The notes beneath the pieces are model-generated. The model was not told the origin of the DNA, did not search any database, and saw only the letters and a program-made list of their open reading frames with translations. From NCBI GenBank assembly GCA_902729315.2, contig LR746270.1, forward strand, positions 2,908,501-2,972,500: DNA of 64,000 nt, in the 5' to 3' direction. The translations under genes and the position numbers were made by a program. This stretch comes from Spirodela intermedia. Its lineage: Eukaryota; Streptophyta; Magnoliopsida; Alismatales; Araceae. Shown here in pieces: positions 49,301 through 60,766 of this stretch; position 1 is the first letter of the stretch; every line of letters begins with the position of its first letter.

Positions 49301-49853
49301 AGCCAACAAGACTTGAAACTCAAGAAAAATGTCTTGGAATAATCACATGATTTCATGAAAAATCTCAAACTATTTATGGATGTTTCAAAGTTTTACAATA
49401 GTGACATTGCTTTCTTATGAAATTCTCCTTTTAAAATCCTCAATGCCTCTAAAGACGTGATGACATTATAAATTCATGAAAAAATGACGTAAGAGACAAC
49501 CTATTGTAGCAGAAGTAATACTTTTGCATTCTTCTTCTGAAGCTCTTTCCAATTACCCTGTCAAGAATCAGCTTCACCTTTCTAATCATTCTCAACTGGA
49601 TTCCATATATCTTGTGAAATAACAAATGTCTTCATCTTTATACTCCAAAATTCATATTTTTCTATGTTGAAAAATAGAACAAAAGATTAAAAGAGATCCC
49701 GTGTGTTCACCCACAACAAACTTCTCAAGAGAGGCAAGAAAACGCTCCCTCCTTCGAACAATAATAACACGCCCCCTTGATTCAGTGACAAACTCTCCAA
49801 CAATAAGATGGAGAAGGAACATATAATAAAGGAGCATATAAAACCGTAAAGTT
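46300..49853 (-). mobile_element. Degenerate Copia retrotransposon (gag to reverse transcriptase)
   Basis: The minus-strand order fits a Copia element. A leader runs from about 49850. Gag starts near 49665 (KYEFWSIKMKTFVISQDIW) and continues near 49440 (LRILKGEFHKKAMSLL). A zinc-knuckle-like region lies near 48920. Integrase is near 47945-47830 (RNTIERNNRNMVKRAHSML). The RT start is at 47320-47190 (KVMEEITSIEKNDTW) and a later RT block near 46890 reads YGLKQVPKG. Stops and frameshifts are frequent. LTRs were not defined. Confidence 0.82.
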
Positions 49854-49879
49854 GCTGAAGTGGGCATACCCACTTCAGC
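49854..49879. repeat. Perfect palindrome with 4 bp loop
   Basis: Arms of 11 bp (49854-49864 and 49869-49879) are exact reverse complements around CATA. It lies at the outer edge of the Copia leader, about 170 bp beyond the 3' end of the OPT gene. It could be a terminal feature of the element or a hairpin in the OPT 3' flank. Confidence 0.85.
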
Positions 49880-50045
49880 CCGTCACAAGAGAGAGAGAGA
49901 GAGAGAGCCGCGTTATCCCACTAACCCACTTATTCACGTCTGTGGGCTCGAGAGAATAAAATCAAAAAACAAACATTTTTGCAGTAATTACCAACACACC
50001 CCCTCTCCTCCTCCAAAAGTCGAGCGACCTCCGGCGACCAGAACC

Positions 50046-53000
50046 CTAAAACACGGGGCACCCTTCTACTCTGACGCCGGGGGCCGTGGGGCACACCGCC
50101 AGGGGGCAGTGGTCGAGCTCCGTCCCCCACCACCGCAGGTTTCGCCCTTCGTTCTGCAGGGCGAAGAAGAGCAGCACCCCCATGAACGCCGTGCCGGCGT
50201 CCAGAGCCGCGGAGAGGACGTAGTTGTACCGCTGCCACCACCTCTTCCGGTACCGGAAGAGGAAGAAGTTGAAGAAGGCGCCGGTGACGAGCCAGCTCGC
50301 GATGTTTGTGGGCGTCGCCGGCGGCATGCCGGCGAAGCCGTAGGAGATGACGGGGACGTTGATGAGGGGGATCCACTTCTTCTCCGGGAAAACGCGGCTC
50401 GCCGCCCACACCGGCACCGGCAGTAGGGCGCCGGCGAGGAACAGCCAGACGAGGTTCCGGTAGAGCCCGCCACCGCCGAAGAGGCGGGCTGGGCCGATGA
50501 GCCCCCAGATGACAGAGGAGTCGAAGGTGACCCGGTACTTGGGGCAGGTCCACGGGCTATCCGGGTGGAGCGCCTCCACGTCGCAGATATTCTCGATGCT
50601 CCCCAGCATCCACCAGGCCACCGCCAGGTTGATGGCGCCGGCGACGACCGTCCCTGCCAGCTGCACCGGCGAGGGAGAAGGTTGAGAGGATGAGAAGAGA
50701 GAGAGAGAGGAGCCTGGTGGGTCTGACCTGGGCCGTGAACATGCACCGAGGAGGAATCTTCATGTAGTGCCCGAGCTTGAGGTCGGAGAGGAAGGAGAGG
50801 GCGTGGACGGTGCTGATCCTCCCGTAGATCTTGAAGAGCAGGTTGGCGATGGGCTTCCCCGGGAGGATGTAGCCGATCATGAACTGAGCGATGATGTCGT
50901 AACCCGGTTGCTGTTCAGATGAGAAGAGGTCGGGATACATTATACCAGATTTGGACGGATCTCTTCCTCGCCCCAAGTTTTGATCTTGATATGACTGGAC
51001 TACATGGGTTTCTTCTCCAATCAAGTTTCCAGGTCAGTAAGTTCATGCCCATCTAAATTATTCTCCGATTCACTTTTTATATACTTCACCGATCTACTCC
51101 CACTAATATTAGTATCATGATGGCGATTTGTAGAGAGGAAGATGCACTGGATTGAACTGAATCAAATGGAAAGAAGATTTGATTTTACCTGATTTGTGGT
51201 TGCCTGGATGACTCCAATGGGGAGGGTGACCAGCCATGCAAGCCCGAACGCGAAGAGCATCCCCCACCAGGGCAGCTGCACCTGCTCTTCCCAGACGAAC
51301 GACATCATCAGGGCGAGCGCGATGCTGCCCACCAGCAGGACGAGGTACCACCACTGAGGAACTTCCTTGTAGCTCTTCATCAGCCTCGCATGTACGTCCA
51401 GTTTCACCGACTTTGCGGCGGCTCTGCTCTGCCTCCAGATGTCCCTGCGTATGTATTGGATTATAATTTAACCCAAAAAAAAAAAAACGGAACTTAAGCA
51501 ACATATTTGTATCAGACTGATGTTGGGGGTACAGGCTCGTTTTGGACATTAATTGAAAAGAAAATGGGAATTTAGAAAAGATCTTTAGATCTAGTAACAG
51601 ACATTCATAAAAATAGATATATAAAAATAAAATAATAGTAGCTCTGGGTGAGTGCGTAAGGATTCACTAAGATGATTCATGGTTAATCCGAATTAAATTA
51701 GTTCATACACTATATAAATCATAATATAAAATCATGTCATCAAATGCCTGAGGGGGAGGGGGGCTGACCTGCCATGGAAGAGAGCCACATGGGTGAGGGT
51801 GGCAGTGAACCTGGCGAATCCCGACCCTATTGACAGCGCAAAGAGCGGGCTCAGATAGAGCTTGCTGTAGCTGTTGTATGCGGCTTCATTGAGCTCAAAC
51901 TGTGGCGTCAATATCTTGGCGGTGTCATACTTGTGGCCGCTTGCGGTGAAGAGCTGGTTGGAGAAGATGGGGAACTTTCTGGCATCGAAGGTGTCGAACT
52001 TCCAGTAACAGAAGGGAACTATCACGTAGATGAACATGACGAAGCCGGCTCCAACGTTGACTATGGAGAACCATGGAGCCACCAGAGGGCTGCCATGGTA
52101 GGCGGAGATCCCTGCCCAGTCGAGAGTGAAGGCGCCGACCCCCAGGCCATGGTACCCCGAGCCGATCTGCTGGGCGGTGATACTGTGAGGCCACACCCAG
52201 CATACCCACGAGAAGAAGGTGAGCATGGGGAAGAGGTATCCAGGGAGGGCGTAGTAGATGAAGCTGGCAGTCATGAACGTGAGGAAGAAGCGCATTCTGG
52301 TCAACCCATTTGCCTTTGGTGGGTCCTTCTCATGGAGAGCTCTGCGGGGCATTAGAGCAAAGAGTTGGAGTTCAGCTGGGTCTGAATTCAGGAGGATGAG
52401 CAGGAGGGGCTTGGGATTTTTGACCTGAAGAGGGAGACTTGGGCGAGATTAGCCGGCCACCACATCTCAATTGGTTGAACCAGATACCTCCTCAGCATCC
52501 CAGCCCATCCATAGCCCAGAATCTGTGACGGATAAATACCAGATTAAGGACATGCGGATAAAGACCAAGAGAAACGTGTATGTCAGCAAGACAGAGCTCC
52601 ATCAGTTACTCATAAACACCCCACGGCTGACAGTAGGCAGATGCTAATTTCCTGATCCGGAAAGCTTGAAACGCGGAAATAAGGAGGGCTTACCATGATA
52701 TTTCGATCATCATATAACCTCGGAAGTCAAAGACGATGAGATGGGGAGCAAGTGGTAGAGTCTGTAGAAATGGGCAGATCTTCAATCACATGCTTTCGTC
52801 GTTGACTTGCTTGTAAACCCTCGAGGTGATAATTAATGACCCGAAGCACGAGAGGAAAAGCAGCTAAAATTACGGTACCAATAGTGAAATATCTACGATT
52901 CAAAGCTTTTACTGTCGTAGATAAATGAAATAAATTATAAATTTGGATTAGAAATCACCCACCACCATCTCGACACAGTGTGGGCCTGCTCTAAAAGTTT

Positions 53001-53887
53001 TCAAGTGATAAACTGGAAGCTTTGCAACCACTGGACCCTGCTCTAAAAAGGCCTCACACAGTGTGGGCCCTTCCCCCTTACAAGTAGATCATTGAGCGCC
53101 GACGTCAAAAAGGGCCCAGAAAAGAATTATTGAGACCCAACATAGAAAAAAATATCATTCTTAAGCCGGGCCAACTTCAAAAGGCTGAAGCATCTGGCCC
53201 CGAGAGAAGAGACAAATGAAGTAAAAAACAACCTACTCTTCCAGCCATCGACCAAAAGAAAGAGACGTAAACAGCTAGTAACTGTAACAGAGTAATGGAA
53301 AAAATCAAATCCTCGAGAAACAGATGAGAGTCGAGGCAGAAAAGGACGGGAAATGGGGAAAGAAGAGACACCTGCGTGGTGAGGACGATCAGGAGAGCGC
53401 AGGCGAAGTTCACGCCCTGCTTGTAGTAGGCCTTCATCACGGTGATAGCCCCGATGGAGTAGGCATCCCCGCCGCCGTAGGAGACGCCGCAGTTGGCGAA
53501 GATGGTGATGATCACATGCTCCTTCATGTTGAACGGCCCGGGGTTCAGATTAAATCCCCAACCCCGGAAAACCCTCACCTCCCTGTTCGGCAGCACCGCC
53601 GCCATGAGCCGCCCCAAGGGCAGCGCGGCGATCTGCATGAGCACCGCCGATACGGTGAGCGGCTGCGTGCGGAAAGTGAAGAATGTGTTGAGGAAAATCA
53701 GCAGCACGCAGAGGGAAATTCCCAAGAACCACGCCCTGAATGTCATCACTGGCATCGTAGGGTCGTCCGTCTCCGGCACCACCAGCGCCACCTCCTCGAT
53801 GGGGCATCTCTCCTCCTCCTCCCCCCCTTCCTCTGCTCCTTCCTGTGGTGGTTCATTCCTCGGCTCCAGATCCACCTTCTTCGCCAT
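50046..53887 (-). CDS. Oligopeptide transporter (OPT family)
   Basis: Six minus-strand exons: 53887-53372, 52522-52425, 52341-51769, 51444-51189, 50910-50728 and 50660-50046. All are GT-AG and phase-compatible, giving 746 residues, the usual OPT length. The acidic N-terminus is followed by [17 protein letters not shown], the family entry motif. Both diagnostic motifs are present: NPG at 115-117 in [14 protein letters not shown] and KIPPR at about 532-536 in [12 protein letters not shown]. Many hydrophobic segments fit a polytopic plasma-membrane carrier, including [33 protein letters not shown] and [19 protein letters not shown]-clade members move tetra/pentapeptides, glutathione or metal complexes with protons; the substrate cannot be read from sequence. 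Exons are strikingly GC-rich. Frames on the opposite strand are shadows. Confidence 0.95.
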
Positions 53888-53969
53888 TCAGAAGAAGAAG
53901 AAGAAGAAGAGGGAGGGGGAAGAAGAAGAAGGAGGAGGAGGAAGAGGAAGGGAGTAGTGCTGTTAATCG

Positions 53970-53980
53970 TACTTATAAAG
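53970..53980 (-). promoter_or_regulatory. Candidate TATA box of the OPT gene
   Basis: CTTTATAAGT on the minus strand, about 85-95 bp upstream of the ATG at 53887. A GAA/GGA-rich 5' UTR lies between. Motif and spacing only. Confidence 0.5.
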
Positions 53981-54926
53981 CAGAACAGAGCCGCGGTTCT
54001 TTTGGTTACCGTTGGGATTTAACGGAACGCCGTCAGTAGTAGTTGACCAAATTACCCTCTCCTCTGGAAAATTAGATCCTAGTGATTATGGGTATTGCAG
54101 GTAACTAAAAATATAACGGCAACCGTGGAGACCACGTGACCACCTCGCGTTTTGTCGCATGATGCAGTATGGCGGGAACGCAGGGCGTGTGTCCAGCCTG
54201 CGGGGCCCACTTGCTCCTTGTGATTTGGCGTCCTCCGTGGCGGGCCTAGTAGATCCCCGTCAGCAGATCAGCCCTCGCCCGCCCGCCGGGCAGCTTAGAG
54301 AGTGCGTAACAACGCAGACTGAATCTGTACGTTTCTTCTGGACGTCAGTTCTGAATAAATATTTTTCTCCAAGTAAACGAATTGGAGCTCGTTTCTCTCC
54401 GATGTTGACATTTGCGTGCAAATCAAAACATACCAGATGTATCCGTTAGAAAAGGTTTTGACGGAAGCCTGAGGCCAAGTTTTCTGGTGATCTACGTTGA
54501 TCTGGGGCATAGCCCATCTTAGGGAGGCTTACGTTACACGTGTCCTCTGCCCTGGTTATTTGGTGGTGCGTGCCAGCACTAGGCGCCTTGATATGTGTGG
54601 GGCCCAAGAACAAATATTCACGCATGGACTACACGTGTCCCACGAATATGGATTTTCCAAACGATGTTGACTTTCACTAACATGGCACTCTAAAGTATGG
54701 CACTAAAGTAGTGGGTTTATATTCCTCTTTATGAATAATTCGGATATAGACTGCCACTTGAAAGGTTGACTTCGTGGCATGGCTTTGACCTTTCTCGATT
54801 TTAATGTGGGCCTGGTCAAAGCGCTCGAGTTGAATGTGAAACGTAATGGTTAGTGGTGGAACAATGAAACGGGTTGTCAACGCGCCCATGTGGATGCCAA
54901 GGGTAGACCACAATTATTAACTTCGC
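53981..54926. other. Intergenic region upstream of OPT
   Basis: No gene recognised. It contains the OPT upstream region and unique sequence up to the minisatellite. Short open frames have no family resemblance. Confidence 0.5.
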
Positions 54927-55690
54927 GTACCATTAAGAGAGAGGGCCTTTGTACGGTACCATTAAGAGAGAGAGAGAGAGAGAGAGTATTAGACAGTGTG
55001 TACCGATGGACATTGACTTAGAGAACCATTAAGAGAAAGAAAGAGACTTAGACGGTTCATACCCACATAGGCTGACTGGAGTACCGCCAAGATAATCAGA
55101 GTGATATAGAGAGAGAGAGAGTCTCACACGGTTTGTACTCACATATATCAACTTAGAGTACCATTAAGTGAGAGTGAGGGAGAAAGAGAGAGTCTCATAA
55201 AGTTTGTAACCACATAGATTGACTAAAGTATTATTAAGAGAGAGAGAGAGAGTCTTAGATAATCTATACCCACATAGATGACCCAGAAGACCATGAAGAG
55301 AGAGAGAGAGAAAGAGAGAGAGCGTCTTAAATAGTATGTACCCACATAGAACAACTTAGAGTACAATTAAAAGAGAAATAATGTTAGTTCATACCCACAT
55401 AGATCAACTTAGAGTGTTGTAAGGATGGAGATAGAGAGAGTGAGAGAGAGAGTCTTAGATAGTTTTTACTCACATAGATTGATTTAGAGTACCATTAAGA
55501 GAGAGAGAGAGAGACAGAGAGCCTTATATACTTTTTTCCCACATAGATTGATTTAGAGTATCATTAAAAGAGAGACAGTCTTAGTTGATACCCACATAGA
55601 TCAACTTAGAGTATTATAGAGAGAGAGAGAGAGAGAATCTTACATAGTTTGTACCCACGACTGTAACAGATATCTCTCTTTCTCTCTCTC
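54927..55690. repeat. Degenerate minisatellite, unit about 60-75 bp, about 11 copies
   Basis: The repeated core is ACCATTAAGAGAGAGAG, then GTCTTAGATAGTTTGTA, then CCCACATAGATTGACTTAGA. I count about eleven CCCACATAG-like cores. Internal GA runs vary in length between units. The array ends in a short CT tract just left of the GnT-II copy 2 duplication unit. Confidence 0.9.
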
Positions 55691-55729
55691 TCTCTCTGTT
55701 CTCTCTTTTATCTGAAAAGTCGTAACAAG

Positions 55730-57965
55730 CCCTGGCAGACATAATGGGCTCCTTAATGGGGATTATTAGGCCCACTACCTTAACTAGCACTGCCCATTAT
55801 CTCTATGAACAGAACGGAAAAATGTGGAAAACATTTCCTCATCACGGACACCTTTTTCATGCCATTTCAAACATAGAAAATGCTCCCAGTTATAACCTTC
55901 CTGATCCAAGCAGCTGCCTTTTCCGAATTATCCAAGTTTCATATTTATAGTGAGAGGGAGAGAGAGAGAGATTAAATGCCATTAAAGAAATAGGGGTACG
56001 GTAACCTCCCTGTGAGAACCCAAGGGGTAACACCGCATCCCACTCCGTCACCGCGGTTCATCCTATCAGCGGTGAAGTAGGTAGGAGGTAACTGCACCGG
56101 ATTGTAACTGTTCGATATTGAAATCTCCCGGAGAAGGCAACGGCGGGGATGGGAGCTTCTTCTCCCCACCAGCTTCTTCTCTCCTCTGCGGCGGCGGAGC
56201 TCGGCTTCTTCCTCGCCAGATCAATCGGCTGCATCAGAGCAGATGGTTCTGCTTCATCTGCTTTCCTTGGGAGGATCGGCGATGTGGGGTTTTGGTTCCT
56301 AGATTTTGATTGATTCAGCGCGGGATCCCCTGATGGATGATGGTTAGGTAATCCCTGATCTGTAGCTGTGGTGTTTTTCTTCTGGGTTTTTTTTTTTTGG
56401 GAGCATCTGTTGGAGCCGGATTGCTCAGTACTCGGTTCGTCGATGCACGATTTGGTCGTGGATTTGGGTGAAGGAGAAGGTGACGATCGTGATGTTCTTT
56501 AGGAGATCCCGAATGAGGAATTACGGATTCCGGAGGCTGATCCCGGTGATTTTGGCAGCTCTTGTCGTGGCCTCCCTTGTGGCCTTCACTATCCGCACGA
56601 CTGGAATCCCCCGTTTGATTCGTGGTTGGCCTGATTCGTCGGATGACATTTCCTCCTTCGCCGATGTCTGTGTGGAACTAGAAATCATGGACAAGCCGAA
56701 GCTACCAATACGAACAGAATTATCTCTGCGCTTGGGGAAGAAGAATCTTCTACCACCGAGGAACTTAGATCTCTTCCCGAAGCTCGCAAGGCGCCATGTC
56801 AAGATCGTCCTGTATGTCCACAACCGTCCGCAATATCTCCAGGTAGTTGTTGATAGTTTATCAAAAGTGGAAGGGATAGGTGAGACCTTGCTCATTGTCA
56901 GCCATGATGGATACTTCGAAGAAATGGATAAAATTGTAAAGAACATCAAATTCTGCCAAGTGAAGCAGATCTATGCTTCATTCTCTCCGCATCTGTTCCC
57001 GAATAGTTTTCCAGGGGTTTCTCCCGGGGATTGCGTTGGGAAAGATAGTCAGCTGAAGTGTGAAGGGAATGCTGACCAGTATGGGAACCATCGCTCTCCG
57101 AAGATTGTATCCTTGAAGCATCACTGGTGGTGGATGATGAACACTGTGTGGGATGGTCTAGAGGAGACAAGGGGATTTTCAGGGCATATTCTCTTCATAG
57201 AAGAGGATCATTTCATCCTACCCAATGCTTACAGAAGTATTGAACTGCTGATAAACCTGAAAGCTAGGAAATGCCCCGACTGCTTTGCTGCAAACTTGGC
57301 ACCCTCCGATGTGAACTCGAAGGGAGAAGGGTGGGAGAATTTGATTGCAGAGAAAATTGGCAATGTTGGCTATGCTTTCAACAAGACCATTTGGAGGAAG
57401 ATCCACTCAAAGGCCAGAGAATTCTGCACATTTGATGACTATAATTGGGATATAACAATGTGGACCACAATTTATCCTTCATTTGGGACTCCTGCTTATA
57501 CTCTTCGTGGCCCCAGAAGGAGTGCAGCACACTTTGGTAAATGCGGTCTGCATCAAGGGCAAGGAACTGGGGACACCTGCGTTGACAATGGTTTGGCGAA
57601 GTTTGAAGTGGAGGAGGTTGATTATAGGGTGAACATTAAATCGTCCTGGGATGTCCACTTTCTCAAGAAGCAAGGTGGCTATGACGAAGGATTTAAAGGT
57701 TGGGGAGGGTGGGGCGACAAGAGGGATCACGAACTTTGCTTGAGTTTTGCATACATGTACCATAATCTTTCTTCATCCTTGTGTTGAAGAGCTGTACCTG
57801 GAGAGTCCATTGCCATATTTTGCACGTGGCAGTGTTGATACAAAATCTAACTATGGATTAGTATCACACGCATTTTTATCCCCCCACTTTCACAAGAGAA
57901 TACAGGTTCAGTGTTGCGGTTTTTTCCGATGTATTCTTGATCTGCTCTCTCATCGATTTGTCACT
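55730..57965 (+). repeat. GnT-II duplication unit, copy 2
   Basis: Counterpart of 39725-42165, including the conserved 5' flank, 5' UTR (GGTACGGTAACCTCCCT, GGGAGGATCGGCGATGT), coding exon and part of the 3' UTR. Homology stops near CTGCTCTCTCATCGAT at about 57957. Confidence 0.88.
56492..57787 (+). CDS. Alpha-1,6-mannosyl-glycoprotein 2-beta-N-acetylglucosaminyltransferase (GnT-II), copy 2
   Basis: Single exon of 431 residues from the first in-frame ATG at 56492. The frame upstream is open but has no ATG; the codon aligned with the copy 1 start is GTG. It has the same type II Golgi architecture as copy 1: basic N-tail, membrane anchor, stem and catalytic domain with KIVLYVHNRPQYL, LFIEEDHF, CPDCFAANLAPSD and GPRRSAAHFGKCGLHQG. 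It retains the Trp in DYNWDITMWTTIYPSFG and the FLKKQGGYDEGF spacing that copy 1 has altered, so it is closer to the family pattern. DNA identity to copy 1 is uneven, very high in the centre and much lower at the 5' end. The reaction is GlcNAc transfer to the alpha-1,6 mannose arm, giving biantennary complex N-glycans. Confidence 0.95.
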   Translation: MFFRRSRMRNYGFRRLIPVILAALVVASLVAFTIRTTGIPRLIRGWPDSSDDISSFADVCVELEIMDKPKLPIRTELSLRLGKKNLLPPRNLDLFPKLARRHVKIVLYVHNRPQYLQVVVDSLSKVEGIGETLLIVSHDGYFEEMDKIVKNIKFCQVKQIYASFSPHLFPNSFPGVSPGDCVGKDSQLKCEGNADQYGNHRSPKIVSLKHHWWWMMNTVWDGLEETRGFSGHILFIEEDHFILPNAYRSIELLINLKARKCPDCFAANLAPSDVNSKGEGWENLIAEKIGNVGYAFNKTIWRKIHSKAREFCTFDDYNWDITMWTTIYPSFGTPAYTLRGPRRSAAHFGKCGLHQGQGTGDTCVDNGLAKFEVEEVDYRVNIKSSWDVHFLKKQGGYDEGFKGWGGWGDKRDHELCLSFAYMYHNLSSSLC

Positions 57966-59248
57966 GTTTCTTTTCTGATCTTCTGACACTGTATATGTTA
58001 TTCCGGGAAAATTGGATATCAATTTGACTTTATGCAGGTGCACACAGTATATCACGTGTCAGTGTTTCTACTCATGGCTGCAGAATTTCTGGTTCGTTGA
58101 CATTTCTAGATTTTCCCAGAAGCCTAATCATATTGACTCCAAGACTAGCTTGCTATACCACATTGACTTTAACAACACGAGGAATCTGTTAGCTTTTGGT
58201 GTAGAGACCGTTCTGACAGCTTGCCTTTTGGCATTGAGCCTGATCTAGGTCTGGGTATTAGGGTTCTGGGGTTCACAACTGGCAATTATTCACGTGACTC
58301 ATTTATTTGACATAAAAATGCTCTTTAGCTGTGGATGAAAGGGAGACCATCTTCTTACTCATGAGATCTCCGGTAAATGGAACATGGATGATCAGCAGCG
58401 TTTCTTAGATCGGACCTTCTTCCATAGTTGGTTTTTTCTCCTCTCTTCATCGTGATGGCCCAAAAACTCATATATGGTTTTGATTGCTCGCAGTGAATAA
58501 TTTTGAGATGATTGTAGCATATTTCCATTCATGTTGACGCACCATGTAGAATCTGCATCTGTAAAGGAATTCCGCCACAACCTGTCAGCCTTTCTTTAAA
58601 TAGAAAAACCAAAAAATGGGTAAACTCTGCTGGCATCTTCACATTTTTTTAGATAAAAATGGAATTATTTGAGAATATTAATTTGATGGCTCTTCATCAA
58701 GATGGCCCAGAAACTCATATATGATTTTGATAGCTCTCGGTGAATAATTTTGAGATAATTCAACCTTTCACTTGCAGAAGGATGATTGTAGCATATTTCC
58801 ATTCATGTAGACGAACCATGTAGAATCTATTTCTTGTCAACCTTTCTTTAAATAGAAAAACCAGAAAAGGGGTCAACTCTGCTGGCATCTGCACCTTTTG
58901 AAATAAAATGCAATTACTTGAGAATATTAATTCATGTGTGGCTTCCTTCTGTTTGCTGCCCCGATGAAGTGGAGATGTTCGGCCGGTTAATCTTTTTTTT
59001 TCTTGTGCAAAAAAGAAATATAATTTATCGAGGAATATTGGGTGTCAATGGGCCGGACTGGTTCAACAGAATACAAACGCTCCCCTGAAGGCCGGGCCCA
59101 GCCCTCGTCGTTGGTTCGGTTGGAGAATAAATTTTTTAAGAAAATGATTATTTCCATGTTTAAATTTATTTAAATGGGATATATCCTCTTTTATAAATAT
59201 AATTTTTCTTGGAGAAAATGAAACTTAAAACTAAACATGTGTAATAAT
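57966..59248. other. Intergenic region with a local tandem duplication
   Basis: No gene recognised. Two copies of an about 210 bp sequence lie in direct order at about 58444-58650 and 58690-58905. They share GATGGCCCA, AACTCATATATG, TGAATAATTTTGAGAT, TAGCATATTTCCATTCATGT and TTTCTTTAAATAGAAAAACC. The second copy has an extra insertion of about 25 bp. Confidence 0.8.
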
Positions 59249-59413
59249 TAGAAAAATACTAGTAGTTTCTTGAACCAGAGATTACGAACAGAGGTAAGTA
59301 GAGAGAATTTATGGAAGGGGGGAGAGAGGAAGAGAGAGAGAGAGGGATGCATGCATAGAGAGAGAGGCATGTACTTTGCGAACCAGAGCGAGAGATCGGT
59401 GGCACTCATTATT

Positions 59414-59415
<2 letters not shown>

Positions 59416-59457
<42 letters not shown>
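59416..59457. repeat. (GA)n microsatellite
   Basis: Pure GA tract just beyond the 3' end of the small minus-strand gene at 59489-59776, within or near its 3' UTR. Confidence 0.95.
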
Positions 59458-59461
<4 letters not shown>

Positions 59462-59488
59462 TGTAGAGTGAGAATGGCAGGTAGGCAG

Positions 59489-59776
59489 CTAGAGCTGATC
59501 AGGCCAGAGGAAGGTCCCCATGGCGAAGGCGCGCTTGTCGTCGATGGAACCATCGGAGGCGAGGCCGTACTCCCCGAGGAGGACGTCGATCCTCCACTCC
59601 TCCATCTTCTCGTAGTCCTCCCTCTTGTACCTCGGATAGTGCAGCGGCATCCTGAACCCCTCCGCCGCCGTCGCCGCTGGCGGCGCTACCGTGGCCCGTT
59701 CATCCTCCTCCTGCCTCCGGCAAGAGCGCCACCCAATGCCGGCGGCGGCCAGCCAGATCCAGCTCACTTGAGCCAT
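59489..59776 (-). CDS. Small conserved plant protein of unknown function (DUF7722-like)
   Basis: Single-exon frame of 95 residues. The N-terminus is hydrophobic (MAQVSWIWLAAAGIGW) and could be a signal peptide or anchor. The C-terminal half has FRMPLHYPRYKREDYEKMEE, then DVLLGEYGL, then KRAFAMGTFLWPDQL. I recognise this pattern from an uncharacterised angiosperm family that ends with the same FLWPDQ block. A TATA-like CTATAAAT lies about 70 bp upstream on the minus strand. No biochemical role can be inferred. The gene is divergent to G6PDH across about 1 kb of CT-rich spacer. Confidence 0.75.
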   Translation of the reverse strand: MAQVSWIWLAAAGIGWRSCRRQEEDERATVAPPAATAAEGFRMPLHYPRYKREDYEKMEEWRIDVLLGEYGLASDGSIDDKRAFAMGTFLWPDQL

Positions 59777-59844
59777 CGCGAAAAGGAGAAGCAGGGGAAT
59801 TTTAATGGTGGTGACGGAGATGGAGGTGGTGGCGGCGGTGGGAG

Positions 59845-59852
59845 ATTTATAG
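59845..59852 (-). promoter_or_regulatory. Candidate TATA box of the small DUF7722-like gene
   Basis: CTATAAAT on the minus strand, about 70-76 bp upstream of the ATG at 59776. Motif and spacing only. Confidence 0.5.
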
Positions 59853-60015
59853 AGGAGGAAGGGGGGTAGGGAGGTGGAAGGGTGCGTGACCTAACAGCAA
59901 GGAGAGGGAGCGTGGATAATGTGCATGAAACGGACGTGCCCATGGTTGCCGCAGCAGGATTCCGGGACAGGCTGTGCTTGGGGTGCACGAGTCTCTCCCT
60001 ACTCTCTACACTTTC

Positions 60016-60056
<41 letters not shown>

Positions 60057-60663
60057 AACTCTCTGGCATGTGACTGGCCTTCCACAGTATGCCTGATTGG
60101 GTGTACGCCTCTCTCTCTCTCTCGCTCTACTGTTATTGGGTTTCCATAGAGTGTGATCAGAATCTCTCTCTCTCTGTGTGGCGTGATTGGATGTACAAGT
60201 GTCCGCATTTCTTGATACCCTCTCTCTCAAACTTCCAGAGTAACGTGAGACTCACTCGCTCTCTCCCGCTCTCTTTCTAATTCCATATGGGGTTTTAGAG
60301 TGGAAATGAGCCGACTCCCTCTCTCTCTCTCTCTCGCTAAGAACGGAAAATTTAAGATTAGAAACCGGTTAAGACATCATTTCCTCACGTTGGAGACTAC
60401 GGCGGTCGTCGGAAATCTTCCCAACCAGGTCAAAGGGCCAACCTTTCGGTCTTGATGATTATTCCGCTGATTTCAGGTTCCACCCACCCGATCCAAGCTA
60501 AACGCGACATGCCAGTCGATTAGTGGAGAAAACCCACCCTCCATTCTGCACGGTCAGTCAAAGGGAAGACCCCCAGACGTTATCTCCCTCCAGTCAGCTC
60601 GTGCTGATTCCCTCCGAAATTCAGGAACCACACAGACAGGATCAAGAAAAACAATCATCATTT

Positions 60664-60720
<57 letters not shown>

Positions 60721-60766
60721 CCAGGGGGAGGGGGGCCGCCTCTGCTGCCGCATTAAGCCCTTGAAG
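59853..60766. repeat. Divergent intergenic spacer with CT tracts
   Basis: CT tracts lie at about 60012-60053, 60109-60124 and 60663-60719. The last ends about 48 bp upstream of the G6PDH ATG and probably forms a polypyrimidine 5' UTR. Open frames here are repeat artefacts. Confidence 0.7.

Noticed and set aside
50066-50746. 226-residue minus-strand frame and opposite-strand frames over the OPT gene
   Set aside because: High GC at third positions opens shadow frames. The spliced OPT frame explains the region with both diagnostic motifs.
53324-54022. 232-residue plus-strand frame
   Set aside because: Antisense shadow of OPT exon 1 plus its GAA/GGA-rich 5' UTR; no recognisable protein features.
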